From Bacteroidaceae bacterium (GTDB taxonomy: Bacteria > Bacteroidota > Bacteroidia > Bacteroidales > Bacteroidaceae), in the NCBI GenBank assembly GCA_017548165.1, contig JAFYMW010000115.1, forward strand, positions 1-64,000: a DNA stretch of 64,000 nucleotides. Direction: 5' to 3'. Shown here in pieces: positions 7,953 to 16,823 of this stretch (position 1 is its first letter; the number at the start of each line of letters is the position of its first letter). A model generated the notes under the pieces. The model was not told where the DNA came from, made no database searches, and worked only from the letters and a program-made list of their open reading frames with translations. Position numbers and translations under genes: made by a program.

Positions 7953-9155
7953 TCAATACATCTGACAACTGACATCAAAACCAGCATCCAACAATGCATT
8001 GCAGATAGCCTCTATATGTTCCTGGTTACGAGTCTCTACACGAATCTGCAAGATGCAGTCGGTAACGCGGTCAGAGTCATCATTACGCTCGTGACTTACC
8101 TTCACAACATTACCACCCTTTGAAGAGATTATCTGACTCACACCCACCAACTGACCTGGTTTATCTTCCAATTTCACCGTCAGTTTGCAGATACGACCGC
8201 CCTTCACCAGACCTCGATGAATGACACGATTCAGTATAGTTACATCTACATTACCACCACTGAGAATGCAAATGGTTTTCTTGCCAGAGATAGGCACCTT
8301 GTTGAACATGGCAGCAGCAACCGCCACAGCACCTGCACCCTCTACAACCATTTTTTGTTGCTCGATGATAGCCAGAATAGCAGCACATATCTCATCCTCG
8401 GTTACTGTGACGATGCCATCAAGATACTTACAACACATGTCATAGGTAAGATTGCCCGGTTGCTTCACCGCAATACCATCTGCCACGGTACTAACCTGAG
8501 ACAAGCACTTTATATGTCCGTCTGCCATACTCTGATACATGCCAGGAGCACCAGCGGCCTGAACACCCCATACCTCTACGGAGGGATTTAGACTCTTTAT
8601 AGCATATGCCACACCACTGGCAAGACCACCACCACCGATAGGAACGATGACGCATTGCACATCAGGCAATTGTTCCAAAAGTTCCAAACCTATGGTACCT
8701 TGTCCAGCAATGACCTTCTCATCGTCAAAGGGATGCACGAATGTATAGCCATGCTCATCACGAAGTTTAAGGGCATGCTGATAGGCATCATCGTAAACAC
8801 CAGGCACCAGACAGATGTCAGCACCAAATCTGCGTGTTGCCTCCACCTTGCTGATGGGAGCGCCCTCGGGCAAGCATATCAGCGATTTCACCCCGGCATG
8901 CGTGGCACCGAGAGCCACACCCTGGGCATGATTACCTGCCGAACAAGCCACCACACCACGCGCCTTCTCCTCTTCAGAGAGTTGCGAGATCTTGTAGCAA
9001 GCACCCCTTACCTTAAATGAACCTGTTACTTGAAGGTTCTCGGGTTTCAGGTAGATGTCAGCATCTGGATTCAGGCGCGGTGCCTGAACCAGATCCGTAC
9101 GTCGTATTATTCCATTGAGCACATATCGTGCCTTATATAGTTCGTCTAAATTCAT
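7953..9155 (-). CDS. ilvA: Threonine ammonia-lyase with C-terminal ACT domain
   Basis: A 400-residue PLP enzyme converting threonine to 2-oxobutanoate and ammonia, the first step towards isoleucine. The cofactor lysine is Lys48 in SFKVRGA, the phosphate-binding glycines are in PIGGGGLASG, and the PLP domain runs to about residue 315. A single ACT domain occupies about 325-400 (KLEDKPGQLVGV onward), which fits the shorter one-ACT class rather than the longer two-ACT E. coli IlvA. Allosteric control through that ACT domain is likely, but the ligand is unknown. It is followed by ridA, its functional partner. pepD lies 128 bases upstream on the same strand, and the gap holds a GAAAACG tandem repeat. 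Confidence 0.93.
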   Translation of the reverse strand: MNLDELYKARYVLNGIIRRTDLVQAPRLNPDADIYLKPENLQVTGSFKVRGACYKISQLSEEEKARGVVACSAGNHAQGVALGATHAGVKSLICLPEGAPISKVEATRRFGADICLVPGVYDDAYQHALKLRDEHGYTFVHPFDDEKVIAGQGTIGLELLEQLPDVQCVIVPIGGGGLASGVAYAIKSLNPSVEVWGVQAAGAPGMYQSMADGHIKCLSQVSTVADGIAVKQPGNLTYDMCCKYLDGIVTVTEDEICAAILAIIEQQKMVVEGAGAVAVAAAMFNKVPISGKKTICILSGGNVDVTILNRVIHRGLVKGGRICKLTVKLEDKPGQLVGVSQIISSKGGNVVKVSHERNDDSDRVTDCILQIRVETRNQEHIEAICNALLDAGFDVSCQMY

Positions 9156-9173
9156 CTTTTCAAACGGAAAGGT

Positions 9174-9277
9174 GAAAACGGAAAACGGAAAACTTGTTTA
9201 AGCGGGAAGTTGAAAATCGTATATCATTCATTATTCATCTTCCTAGTTTAGGTTTAACCTTTCAGTTTTCCGTTTTC
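9174..9277. repeat. GAAAACG tandem repeat with an inverted copy
   Basis: GAAAACG is repeated nearly three times at 9174-9193, and the inverse GTTTTCCGTTTTC lies at 9265-9277, in the gap between pepD and ilvA. The arms could pair over about 13 bases across a loop of roughly 70 bases. Between them is the short palindrome AGGTTTAACCT (9250-9260). Its role is unknown; it may end pepD transcripts or form part of the ilvA leader. Confidence 0.5.
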
Positions 9278-9283
9278 AGTTCG

Positions 9284-10729
9284 TTATATGCTTGCCAACA
9301 ATGCCTTCAGGAACACCCAGAACTTCTCCACGCTGGGAATGTTGCAACGCTCGTCGGGAGTGTGGGGAGAGCGCAGAGTGGGACCGAAACTTACGAGGTC
9401 CATCTTGGGATACAAGGCACCGATAAGGCTGCACTCAAGACCTGCATGACAAACCTCCACCTTGGCATCCTCCTGGAAGCACTCCTTGTATACCTCAACC
9501 ATCTTGGCAACGATGGGAGAATCGAAGTTGGGCTGCCAGCTACCATACTGACCACCAAACTCAACCTTCATGCCAACCATACCAAAGGTGCATACCATCA
9601 TCTCCTGAAGGAACTCCAACTGGGTATCGCAACTGCTTCGTGCCAAAATCAATATCTCGGCATTGCCCTCGCCGATGTTTATGATAGCAAGGTTGCTACT
9701 GGTCTCAACTACACGAGGTATGCTGGGAATGAAACGCAACACACCATTGTGGCATGCCATGATAGCACTGACAAGATTGTCCTGAATCTCCACAGGCACC
9801 TGCTTTGCAGGAAGGTCTACCTGCACCATGCTCACCTCAATGCTATGCTCCACACCACGATATTCTTCGACAAACTGTTTCTGGCAGAACTCGCACAACT
9901 CCTTCAGATCGTCAAGGTTCTCCTTGGGCAAAGTCAGCACAGCCTCGGCAGTACGGGGAATGGCATTGCGCATGTTGCCACCCTTCCATGTTGCCAAGCG
10001 AGCCTCATCGTCGAGGATAGCCTGACGCACGATACGAGCAAGAAGTTTGTTGGCATTGCCACGGCCCTCGTTAATTTCCAGACCAGAGTGACCACCACGC
10101 AAACCAGTCACGCTAACCTTAACGGCGATGTCCTCGGCATCAGTGTCCACCTCCTGATACTTCATTGTAGCAGTAATGTTAACACCACCGGCGCTACCGA
10201 TGACAAACTCGCCCATATTCTCATTGTCGATATTCAACAGGATATCACCCTTTAGAGTGTCGGGACTAAGGTGGTTAACACCATACATGCAGGTCTCCTC
10301 GTCGGCGGTGATAAGAGCCTCCAGAGGACCATGCTCTATGTCCTTTGCCTCGAATACTGCCATAATAGCAGCCACACCGATACCATCGTCGGCACCCAGA
10401 GTAGTACCCTTGGCCTTCAACCATTCTCCATCCACCCATGTCTCAATGGGATCTGTCTCGAAGTTGTGTGTGCTATCATCGCTCTTCTGGGGCACCATAT
10501 CCATATGTGCCTGCATCACCGCGGTACGGCAATTCTCCTTGCCTGGAGTAGCAGGCTTGCGCATAACAATATTCTCGGCATTGTCCTTGAATGCCTCAAT
10601 ACCACGCTCGGCAGCCCATTGCAACAAGAACTCCTGTACCTTCTGCAAATGTCCGCTTGGACGAGGCACCTGTGTAAGCAGATAGAAGTTCTGCCAAATC
10701 TCTCTGGGGTTAAGTTCGTTGATTGTCAT
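9284..10729 (-). CDS. pepD: Aminoacyl-histidine dipeptidase (M20 family)
   Basis: A 481-residue cytosolic dipeptidase of the PepD (peptidase D/carnosinase-like) branch of M20 metallopeptidases, which cleaves Xaa-His and similar dipeptides. The two-metal site is readable: MQAHMDMV supplies the first His/Asp ligands, GADDGIGV the bridging Asp, and TADEETCM the catalytic Glu-Glu pair. A dimerisation/lid insert fills roughly residues 200-400, and the C-terminal segment has GLECSLIG and SFGP. The length matches the family. It starts 31 bases after the stop of the flippase-like gene, so the two are probably co-transcribed. Confidence 0.94.
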   Translation of the reverse strand: MTINELNPREIWQNFYLLTQVPRPSGHLQKVQEFLLQWAAERGIEAFKDNAENIVMRKPATPGKENCRTAVMQAHMDMVPQKSDDSTHNFETDPIETWVDGEWLKAKGTTLGADDGIGVAAIMAVFEAKDIEHGPLEALITADEETCMYGVNHLSPDTLKGDILLNIDNENMGEFVIGSAGGVNITATMKYQEVDTDAEDIAVKVSVTGLRGGHSGLEINEGRGNANKLLARIVRQAILDDEARLATWKGGNMRNAIPRTAEAVLTLPKENLDDLKELCEFCQKQFVEEYRGVEHSIEVSMVQVDLPAKQVPVEIQDNLVSAIMACHNGVLRFIPSIPRVVETSSNLAIINIGEGNAEILILARSSCDTQLEFLQEMMVCTFGMVGMKVEFGGQYGSWQPNFDSPIVAKMVEVYKECFQEDAKVEVCHAGLECSLIGALYPKMDLVSFGPTLRSPHTPDERCNIPSVEKFWVFLKALLASI

Positions 10730-10760
10730 ATTTTATCGTTTTATATTTAATGTTTAAAGT

Positions 10761-11789
10761 TCAAAGTTTAGTGTGTAGAGCCTTTTCGCTAACCGCTAAC
10801 GGCTCACCGTTGACCATTCTCGTCATCGCCAGTGCAGCCAAAGCATACAATCCCAACACCACTGTGAGCAGAGTCTGCAAAGTATGAACGATGAGGGCAA
10901 AAACAGCCGCATCATTATCCTGTACGCCATAAAGCACCAATGCTGTTTTAACGACAAAGTGCCAAGGACCAGCACCATTGGGAGTTGGTACTAGTACGGC
11001 AAAGCAACCTACCACAAAGGCCACAAGAGCCGCCACAGGTCCCAATCCAGCAGTATACTCAAAGCAATAGAAAGCTATATAGAAATGAAGATAATAGCTA
11101 AGCCATATTCCCACGCTATACAACAAGAAGAGCCATGGATTGTGAAGGCGAGCCACACTCATCATTCCCTCCAGCAACTTGGCAAACTTTACCTTGGTAC
11201 GAGAAAACAGTTTGAGCTTCTTTGTCAATAAAAAGACAAGTATGCATGCCGATACAACACAAACGGCCGTAACCCAATAGCCCGTAGTTGTAAATCTGCC
11301 AAGGAAGGCAGGAAGATTTAAACCTGTTTTGTCAAAAAAATCAAGAAAAACAGGAATCTGCGTCAACATGGTTATAAGCGAAAACAAGAAAACCATGGAC
11401 ATATCCACAACCCGTTCACTTACTACCGAACCAACAAGACGCGTAAAACTGATACCCTCGTATTTAGATAGTACACCACACCTAAGCACTTCTCCCACTC
11501 GGGGAATAGCGAGCGAAGAAGCATAACTAAGGAAAATACCATTGCAACAGGTGGATAAACGGGCTTTCTCGCCCATTGGTTTCAGCACCACATTCCATCG
11601 CAAAGCTCTAAATACCTGAGCCGACACACCGAAAGGCATACTGAGCAACATCCACCACCAATTCATGCCACCTTCCAAAGCTTCCCAGACTCCACTCCAA
11701 TCCACCCCACGGTACATCCAATGCAAAATGACACCAGCAAGAAGTAGTGGCAAAGCAATTCTAAGTATATATTTTAAGGCCGTCTTCAC
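10761..11789 (-). CDS. LPG-synthase-TM/UPF0104-type flippase-like membrane protein
   Basis: A 342-residue integral membrane protein of the lysylphosphatidylglycerol-synthase transmembrane (UPF0104/AglD-like) family, whose members are proposed lipid or polyprenyl-lipid flippases. About eight hydrophobic segments are visible, with the family-type core RALRWNVVL and SLAIPRVGEVLRCGVLSKYE around residues 65-115, and the loop VLVPTPNGAGPWHF near residue 275. I start it at GTG 11789 (codons VKTALKYIL). The same frame is open to 12164, but that extension is antisense to rsmA and has no domain. A possible minus-strand -7 box TATTTTTG is at 11844-11851. pepD follows after 31 bases. The transported lipid is unknown. 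Confidence 0.8.
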   Translation of the reverse strand: MKTALKYILRIALPLLLAGVILHWMYRGVDWSGVWEALEGGMNWWWMLLSMPFGVSAQVFRALRWNVVLKPMGEKARLSTCCNGIFLSYASSLAIPRVGEVLRCGVLSKYEGISFTRLVGSVVSERVVDMSMVFLFSLITMLTQIPVFLDFFDKTGLNLPAFLGRFTTTGYWVTAVCVVSACILVFLLTKKLKLFSRTKVKFAKLLEGMMSVARLHNPWLFLLYSVGIWLSYYLHFYIAFYCFEYTAGLGPVAALVAFVVGCFAVLVPTPNGAGPWHFVVKTALVLYGVQDNDAAVFALIVHTLQTLLTVVLGLYALAALAMTRMVNGEPLAVSEKALHTKL

Positions 11790-11807
11790 TAAATTAAAAA
11801 GGATTTC

Positions 11808-11839
11808 TTTGGTACATTTATCAAATCTCCGTATCTTCG
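11808..11839 (+). promoter_or_regulatory. Promoter of rsmA
   Basis: TTTG at 11808-11811, a 20-base spacer, then TATCTTCG at 11832-11839 (one mismatch to TAnnTTTG). A transcript from here would begin at or after the first ATG (11841), favouring the second ATG (11868) as the rsmA start. Confidence 0.55.
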
Positions 11840-11867
11840 TATGCAAAAATACAAAAAAATACCATAT

Positions 11868-12632
11868 ATGGCCCTTGTTAAGCCGAAAAAGTTTCTCGGA
11901 CAACACTTTTTGACAGACCTGAGCATAGCACGCCGAATAGCAGACACCGTAGATGCCTGTCCCAACTTGCCTGTATTGGAGGTTGGTCCTGGCATGGGAG
12001 TGATGACGCAATATCTTATGCAGAAGCCACGTCCCTTGAAGGTAGTGGAACTGGACGAAGAGAGCGTGGATTATCTTAGACGCACATATCCCGACTTTGA
12101 AAACAACATCATAGCCGACGACTTCTTGAAGATGCATCTTGATCATACATTCGATGGTGGTCAATTCGTTCTTACTGGCAACTATCCCTACAACATCTCC
12201 TCGCAGATATTCTTCAAGATGCTGGACTACAAGGACTACATTCCCTGTTGTACTGGCATGATACAGAAGGAAGTGGCAGAGCGTCTGGCCGCCAAACCTG
12301 GTACCAAGGCATTTGGCATCGTCACCGTGCTCGTACAGTTATGGTACGATGTGGAATACCTATTTACCGTACCTCCAGGAGTCTTCAATCCTCCTCCTAA
12401 GGTACACTCTGCCGTAATCCGCATGACACGAAACGGAGTTACCGACCCTGGTTGCGACACAGCCCTGCTCACACGTATCGTAAAGCAGAGTTTCCAGCAG
12501 AGGCGCAAGATGCTTCGCGGTTCACTCAAGGGACTCATACCTGCCGAGCATCCGTTCGGAACACTGCGACCCGAGCAACTCTCCGTGGAACAATTCGTGC
12601 AACTGACCAACGACATAGCCTCGGCACGTTAA
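11868..12632 (+). CDS. rsmA: 16S rRNA dimethyladenosine transferase RsmA/KsgA
   Basis: A 254-residue SAM-dependent enzyme that dimethylates the two adjacent adenines near the 3' end of 16S rRNA, a late checkpoint of small-subunit assembly. It has the family start VKPKKFLGQHFL, the SAM motif VLEVGPGMG near residue 38, and the catalytic NYPYNIS near residue 107 (the family's N-L/x-P-Y). The C-terminal helical domain has PPKVHSAVIRM and QQRRKMLRGSL. I prefer ATG 11868 (MALVKPKK) over 11841 because the promoter at 11808-11839 would place the transcript start close to 11841. It diverges from the flippase-like gene. Confidence 0.95.
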   Translation: MALVKPKKFLGQHFLTDLSIARRIADTVDACPNLPVLEVGPGMGVMTQYLMQKPRPLKVVELDEESVDYLRRTYPDFENNIIADDFLKMHLDHTFDGGQFVLTGNYPYNISSQIFFKMLDYKDYIPCCTGMIQKEVAERLAAKPGTKAFGIVTVLVQLWYDVEYLFTVPPGVFNPPPKVHSAVIRMTRNGVTDPGCDTALLTRIVKQSFQQRRKMLRGSLKGLIPAEHPFGTLRPEQLSVEQFVQLTNDIASAR

Positions 12633-12705
12633 TAAAAAACAAGCAAAAAGAACGCATAGCAAACAAAAAACGCGCTATTTGCAAAGTTCTTTTTATACTT
12701 TTTTA

Positions 12706-12713
12706 TATATTTG
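12706..12713 (+). promoter_or_regulatory. -7 box before the CorA-type gene
   Basis: TATATTTG fits TAnnTTTG exactly, 39 bases before the GTG start at 12752. The nearest TTTG (12678-12681) is 24 bases away, slightly long for the consensus spacing. Confidence 0.45.
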
Positions 12714-12751
12714 TAGGCAATTTTGCTTCATAAGCATTAAAAAGTACTAAA

Positions 12752-13678
12752 GTGAGAACCTTTTGGAATACACAAAACGGACTCCGAGCCATAGAAGAAT
12801 GGACGCCTAACTGTTGGGTTCAGATAACATGTCCCGACGAGGACGACACCGAGTTCTTGGAAAAGACCTTGGGTATACCCGAATATTTTTTGGGCGACAT
12901 TGCCGATACCGACGAGCGGCCTCGTTATGACCGCGACGAAGGTTGGGTACTGATCATTTTGCGTATTCCCTATGTCAAGGAAGTACGTTCTCGCACCCCT
13001 TACACTACTATCCCTTTGGGTATCCTTATGAAGGACGATATCTGCATCACGGTCTGCAATTTCGAAACCAACATGATGATAGATTTCGTCACCTACCAGC
13101 AAAGAAGAGGTTTAGGATTCACAGACTCTGTCGACATGGTATTTCGTCTGTTCCTCAGCAGCGCTGTATGGTATTTGAAGCGTCTCAAGCAAATTCAGGC
13201 TCTCATAGACCAGAGCAAGCGCAATCTCGACCGCAAGGTAGACAACGCCGACCTCATTGCATTGTCACGACTACAGGACTCACTGACATATTTCGTCACC
13301 TCTATCCGAGGCAACGAGACACTTCTGTCAAAACTAAAATTCAAGCTCAAGGTCGATGAACTAGACGCAGATCTCATCGAAGACGTAAACATCGAGTTTG
13401 CTCAGGCTAGGGAAACCGCAGGCATCTACACAAACATTCTTGACTCCACAATGGACACGTATGCCAATCTAATCAACAATAACATGTCCCAAGTCATGAA
13501 AATGCTCACCTCCATCTCGATTATCATGATGTTCCCCACGCTAATGGCATCACTGTTTGGCATGAACCTGATCAACGGTATGGAAAAAGCATGGTGGGGT
13601 TTCCCTGTAGCAATAGTCCTCACCATCATCATCACATTGTTGTTCTGGTGGTTCTTCCGACACAAGAAGTGGATTTAA
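12752..13678 (+). CDS. corA: CorA-family divalent cation transporter
   Basis: A 308-residue CorA-type Mg2+/Co2+ channel of the inner membrane. The N-terminal cytoplasmic alpha/beta domain (to about residue 240) includes a long charged helix. TM1 (about 250-270) ends with the selectivity motif Gly270-Met271-Asn272 (LFGMN), and TM2 (about 283-300) is followed by the basic tail RHKKWI, as in the family. The start is GTG at 12752, giving the natural N-terminus RTFWNTQNG; no ATG fits. It lies 119 bases after rsmA with its own -7 box. The family is clear; the ion is inferred. Confidence 0.93.
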   Translation: MRTFWNTQNGLRAIEEWTPNCWVQITCPDEDDTEFLEKTLGIPEYFLGDIADTDERPRYDRDEGWVLIILRIPYVKEVRSRTPYTTIPLGILMKDDICITVCNFETNMMIDFVTYQQRRGLGFTDSVDMVFRLFLSSAVWYLKRLKQIQALIDQSKRNLDRKVDNADLIALSRLQDSLTYFVTSIRGNETLLSKLKFKLKVDELDADLIEDVNIEFAQARETAGIYTNILDSTMDTYANLINNNMSQVMKMLTSISIIMMFPTLMASLFGMNLINGMEKAWWGFPVAIVLTIIITLLFWWFFRHKKWI

Positions 13679-13770
13679 CGAACAGAAAGGCAAAAACGGA
13701 AAAGCATTAAACCAGAGCGCAGCGACTCTCTAAACCCTAAACGTTCATCGCGAATCGTCATATAAAGATT

Positions 13771-15459
13771 ATGGAAAATATAGAAAATATACAGCTCACT
13801 AACAAGGAGGAAGTTGTGGCACGTGCTCAGGAATTGGCACAAGCAGAACTCATCCCCGAGAAAAATGATGTAGAACAGCTCAAACAGCTATTCTATCGTT
13901 ATCACAATCAGGCACTACAGCAAGCACGTCAGGAATACCTCGAACAAGGAGGCGACCCTGCAGCCTATGTTCCTGTGATGGACCCGCAGGAAGAGACTTT
14001 CCGTCAGGCCATGCAGACTATTCGCGAACGCCGTGCTGCCGAACAGCTTCGTATACAAGAGGAGCGCGCAGACAACCTTCAGCGCAAGACTGCCATATTG
14101 GAACAGATTCAGCAATTGGCAACAACACCCGAAGAGGCAGGTGCAAATTTTGAGCAATTCAAGCAATTGCAACAGGCATGGAAAGAAATCGGTTCGGTTC
14201 CAGCAGAACAGAGCACCGAGATATGGAAGAACTACCAACTCTATACCGAGCAATATTATGATCTTCTAAAGCTTGGCCATGAGATGCGCGACTATGATTT
14301 CCGTAAAAATCTCGAAACAAAGACCGACCTTTGCGAAAAGGCAGAGGCTTTGCTTAGTGTAGAGGATGTAATCAGCGCTTTCGGACAATTACAAGCCCTT
14401 CACCAGCAGTGGAAGGAAACTGGTCCTGTAGAGCGCGACCTTCGCGAAGAATTATGGACACGTTTCAAGAACGCATCTACAGAAATAAACAAGCGTCATC
14501 AGGCTCACTTCGAAGGCATCAAGGCTCGCGAGGCAGAGAACTTGGAACAGAAGACTGCCCTCTGCGAAGCGGTAGAAGCATTGCTCCAGCAAACAGAATC
14601 TCAGGACAAGAAGATAGAATGGGAAGCACTTACAAAGCAGGTTCTCGACCTCCAGGCACAATGGCGCACCATCGGCTATGCTCCACAAAAGCAGAATAGT
14701 GCCATCTTCGAGCGTTTCAGACAGGCATGCGACAAGTTCTTCACCAGCAAGGCGGAGTTCTACAAGAACATCAAGGACGGTCAGGCAGAAAATCTTGAAA
14801 AGAAAAAAGCCCTTGTACAGAAGGCCCAAGAACTAAGCACCAGCACCGACTGGCGTGCCACTACAGATGCTCTTGTTGCTCTACAAAAGGAATGGAAGGC
14901 AACAGGTCCAGTACCTCGCAAGTATAGCGACCAGTTGTGGAAAGATTTTACCACAGCATGCGATACATTCTTTGATGCCAAGAAGCAAGCCAATAGCGGT
15001 GAGCGCGACATACAGAAGCTGAACCTACAGAAGAAGCAGGAAATTACTGCAAAGCTCCAGGTATTACTCGATATTGAGGGCAATATTAGTCTTGACGAGG
15101 TAAAGGAATTGCAGGCACAATGGAATGCAGTAGGTCACGTCCCCTTCAAGGAAAAGGATCAGGCCTATGCACAATATCGTCAAATATGCGACCAGCTATA
15201 CGACCGCGCACGTGGTGCTCGTATTCAGGCTCGCGCTGCAGGACGCTTCCAGAAGATTCAGGAAGTTGCTGGTGGCGATCGTCAGCGCATGCAACGCATC
15301 TACGAACAGTTGCAGACAGAAATACGCACCTACGAAAACAACATCGGCTTCCTCACTGCCTCATCCAAGAAGGGCAACTCCCTCGTTGACCAAATGCAGA
15401 AAAAGGTTGAGGCCCTCAAAGCCGAGCTCGCCATCATGGCACAGAAGATGAAAGAATAA
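13771..15459 (+). CDS. DUF349 repeat protein
   Basis: A 562-residue cytoplasmic, almost wholly alpha-helical protein with five DUF349 repeats. Each is marked by a WKxxG-type core: WKEIG near residue 136, WKETG near 213, WRTIG near 297, WKATG near 374 and WNAVG near 450, spaced about 77-84 residues. Each repeat is followed by a coiled stretch ending in an aromatic-rich helix such as CDKFF or CDTFF. The C-terminal 45 residues are a coiled coil. The family is widespread in Bacteroidota and has no firm function; the repeats resemble helical-hairpin scaffolds. It follows the CorA-type gene by 92 bases and ends at a strong terminator. Confidence 0.9.
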   Translation: MENIENIQLTNKEEVVARAQELAQAELIPEKNDVEQLKQLFYRYHNQALQQARQEYLEQGGDPAAYVPVMDPQEETFRQAMQTIRERRAAEQLRIQEERADNLQRKTAILEQIQQLATTPEEAGANFEQFKQLQQAWKEIGSVPAEQSTEIWKNYQLYTEQYYDLLKLGHEMRDYDFRKNLETKTDLCEKAEALLSVEDVISAFGQLQALHQQWKETGPVERDLREELWTRFKNASTEINKRHQAHFEGIKAREAENLEQKTALCEAVEALLQQTESQDKKIEWEALTKQVLDLQAQWRTIGYAPQKQNSAIFERFRQACDKFFTSKAEFYKNIKDGQAENLEKKKALVQKAQELSTSTDWRATTDALVALQKEWKATGPVPRKYSDQLWKDFTTACDTFFDAKKQANSGERDIQKLNLQKKQEITAKLQVLLDIEGNISLDEVKELQAQWNAVGHVPFKEKDQAYAQYRQICDQLYDRARGARIQARAAGRFQKIQEVAGGDRQRMQRIYEQLQTEIRTYENNIGFLTASSKKGNSLVDQMQKKVEALKAELAIMAQKMKE

Positions 15460-15480
15460 CGGATTACATACCAACAATAG

Positions 15481-15520
15481 AATAGGAGGAAAACTGCTTG
15501 TTTTCCTCCTATTTTCGTTT
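15481..15520 (+). terminator. Intrinsic terminator after the DUF349 gene
   Basis: AATAGGAGGAAAAC (15481-15494) and GTTTTCCTCCTATT (15500-15513) form a perfect 14-bp stem with a 5-base loop, followed by TTCGTTT. It begins 21 bases after the stop codon. Confidence 0.88.
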
Positions 15521-15588
15521 ACCGACTTCTCACAAAACCATTCCATGCAACAATAGGATGCATAAAAATACTCTCAGTAGAGATAAGT

Positions 15589-15653
15589 TTTTGTTGTACT
15601 ATCAACAAAATTTGTTGCACTAACAACAAGACCTTGTTGATAGTAGAACAAAA
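15589..15653. repeat. Nested TTGTTG/CAACAA palindrome
   Basis: Arms 15589-15608 and 15634-15653 pair over 20 bases with one mismatch. Between them, TTTGTTG and AACAA form a smaller hairpin, so the region can fold as nested stems. It lies between the convergent DUF349 and ATP-grasp-like genes, after the terminator. It lacks a T-run on either side and so is not a standard terminator. Confidence 0.6.
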
Positions 15654-15738
15654 GCGGAAGCATAGTATAGCATTTGACGGAAGCTCTTATACTGAAGGCC
15701 TACTGTTCGAAAACAAAGAAATTATAGCCTGACTGCTA

Positions 15739-16635
15739 TCACCTATCAAGATTCGCAGAGGTAAGAAAGGAGACCATTCCCATAGTCATGCGCCAATTTA
15801 TCTCTATGCAAGGATGGAGCTCTGAGGGTGCAGTGACGAGCATATCAACACCAACAGAACCTCTATACCAAGGGGCCATGCGTTTTAGATGTTGCAGGAA
15901 AAAGTCACGAGTTTCCGTCAATACCCGTGGAGAATGCAGCATTGAAGAAATGTACTCTTCCGCATCTAAAGGCACGTCATTGGCATTGCTAACAAAATGT
16001 CCATGGGCATCGGTATGAAAAACATTGATTCCCTGATACCTCACTCCCTCTTCATCAATCCAAAACTCCATAGCAAAGTCTTGCTTCTTATCCATAATAA
16101 GGCGCTCTACAACAACCGCGCCCTGCAGACGAAGGATACGCTGCACCCATCCTCGCCAGTTGGCATTATCGGTCTGCATAAGCCCCTTGCCGCTACTACT
16201 CCATGGCGATTTCATCATCACCTGATGCCATAAATCTAGACACTGCTCCACCTCTTTTATATTATAACATACGCGCACATCTATACCCAAAGATTGCTGG
16301 ACAGGTACAGTAGATACACGACTGGACAGAAGACGCAGTTTAGCAAGCATCTCATTGTCTGGCATATAACGTCGGGGCACTCCGGCAAGTTCCAATTCAT
16401 GCACCAAAGCCGGTGACCAGCCCCAGGGAACTATTTCCGGAGCCTCTATACCCTCGGAGAAATAGGTTGCTAGACTGCTCTCACCATCCCAAACCACATC
16501 ACCCTCTTCGGCCCAGATTTTAGGAAAATTCCAATGTTGCTTGCGATATATTCGAATATTGGTTGGCGGAGTATAGCCAGGCGTCCCATTAGCAAGAGCC
16601 ATATCGTTCTCGGGATTAAAAATATAAATCTTCAT
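15739..16635 (-). CDS. ATP-grasp-like protein of unknown function
   Basis: A 298-residue cytoplasmic protein that I recognise only by fold-level signs. It begins MKIYIFNPENDMALANG. The middle segment MKSPWSSSGKGL (near residue 140) looks like the ATP-grasp glycine/lysine loop, VVVERLIMDKKQDFAMEF (near 175-192) like the hinge strand, and GVDMLV with CIEINWRMTMG near the C-terminus like the metal-binding E-x-N. These features suggest ATP-dependent ligation of a carboxylate to an amine or thiol. It lies on the same strand as tRNA-Gln, but the tRNA terminator separates them. No partner gene hints at a substrate. The ATP-grasp call is my inference. Confidence 0.6.
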   Translation of the reverse strand: MKIYIFNPENDMALANGTPGYTPPTNIRIYRKQHWNFPKIWAEEGDVVWDGESSLATYFSEGIEAPEIVPWGWSPALVHELELAGVPRRYMPDNEMLAKLRLLSSRVSTVPVQQSLGIDVRVCYNIKEVEQCLDLWHQVMMKSPWSSSGKGLMQTDNANWRGWVQRILRLQGAVVVERLIMDKKQDFAMEFWIDEEGVRYQGINVFHTDAHGHFVSNANDVPLDAEEYISSMLHSPRVLTETRDFFLQHLKRMAPWYRGSVGVDMLVTAPSELHPCIEINWRMTMGMVSFLTSANLDR

Positions 16636-16651
16636 GACATAAGATGCTTGA

Positions 16652-16686
16652 TAAAAAGAAAAAAGGACTTGTTATAAACAAATCCT
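16652..16686 (-). terminator. Terminator of tRNA-Gln
   Basis: On the minus strand a 10-bp stem (16677-16686 with 16664-16673, one G-U pair) with a 3-base loop is followed by TTTTTTCTTTTT (complement of 16652-16663), a textbook intrinsic terminator 10 bases past the tRNA. Confidence 0.88.
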
Positions 16687-16695
16687 CTTTCTATG

Positions 16696-16766
16696 TTGGG
16701 CTACCCGGACTCGAACCAGGAAAGGCAGGACCAGAATCTGCAGTGTTACCATTACACCATAGCCCA
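16696..16766 (-). tRNA. tRNA-Gln (anticodon CUG)
   Basis: The minus strand folds as a cloverleaf. Acceptor TGGGCTA pairs with TAGCCCA, followed by discriminator A. The D arm is GTGT/ACAC; the anticodon loop TTCTGGT carries CTG (complement of 16732-16734); the T arm is CCTGG-TTCGAGT-CCGGG. U1-A72 at the top of the acceptor is characteristic of tRNA-Gln. CCA is not encoded. The last anticodon-stem pair is A31-C39, a mismatch or protonated wobble. Confidence 0.93.
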
Positions 16767-16823
16767 ATCAATATTTTTGTTACAAGTTTGCCACGATGTG
16801 GCGTTGTTCCTTGTTTGCAAGTG

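Noticed and set aside
9194..10255. 353-codon plus-strand open frame opposite pepD
   Set aside because: Antisense shadow of pepD. Codon bias on the minus strand keeps this frame open; the peptide is His/Leu/Thr-rich with no motif.
11790..12164. N-terminal extension of the flippase-like frame by 125 codons
   Set aside because: It is antisense to rsmA, has no hydrophobic or domain pattern, and the GTG at 11789 begins exactly at the first membrane helix.
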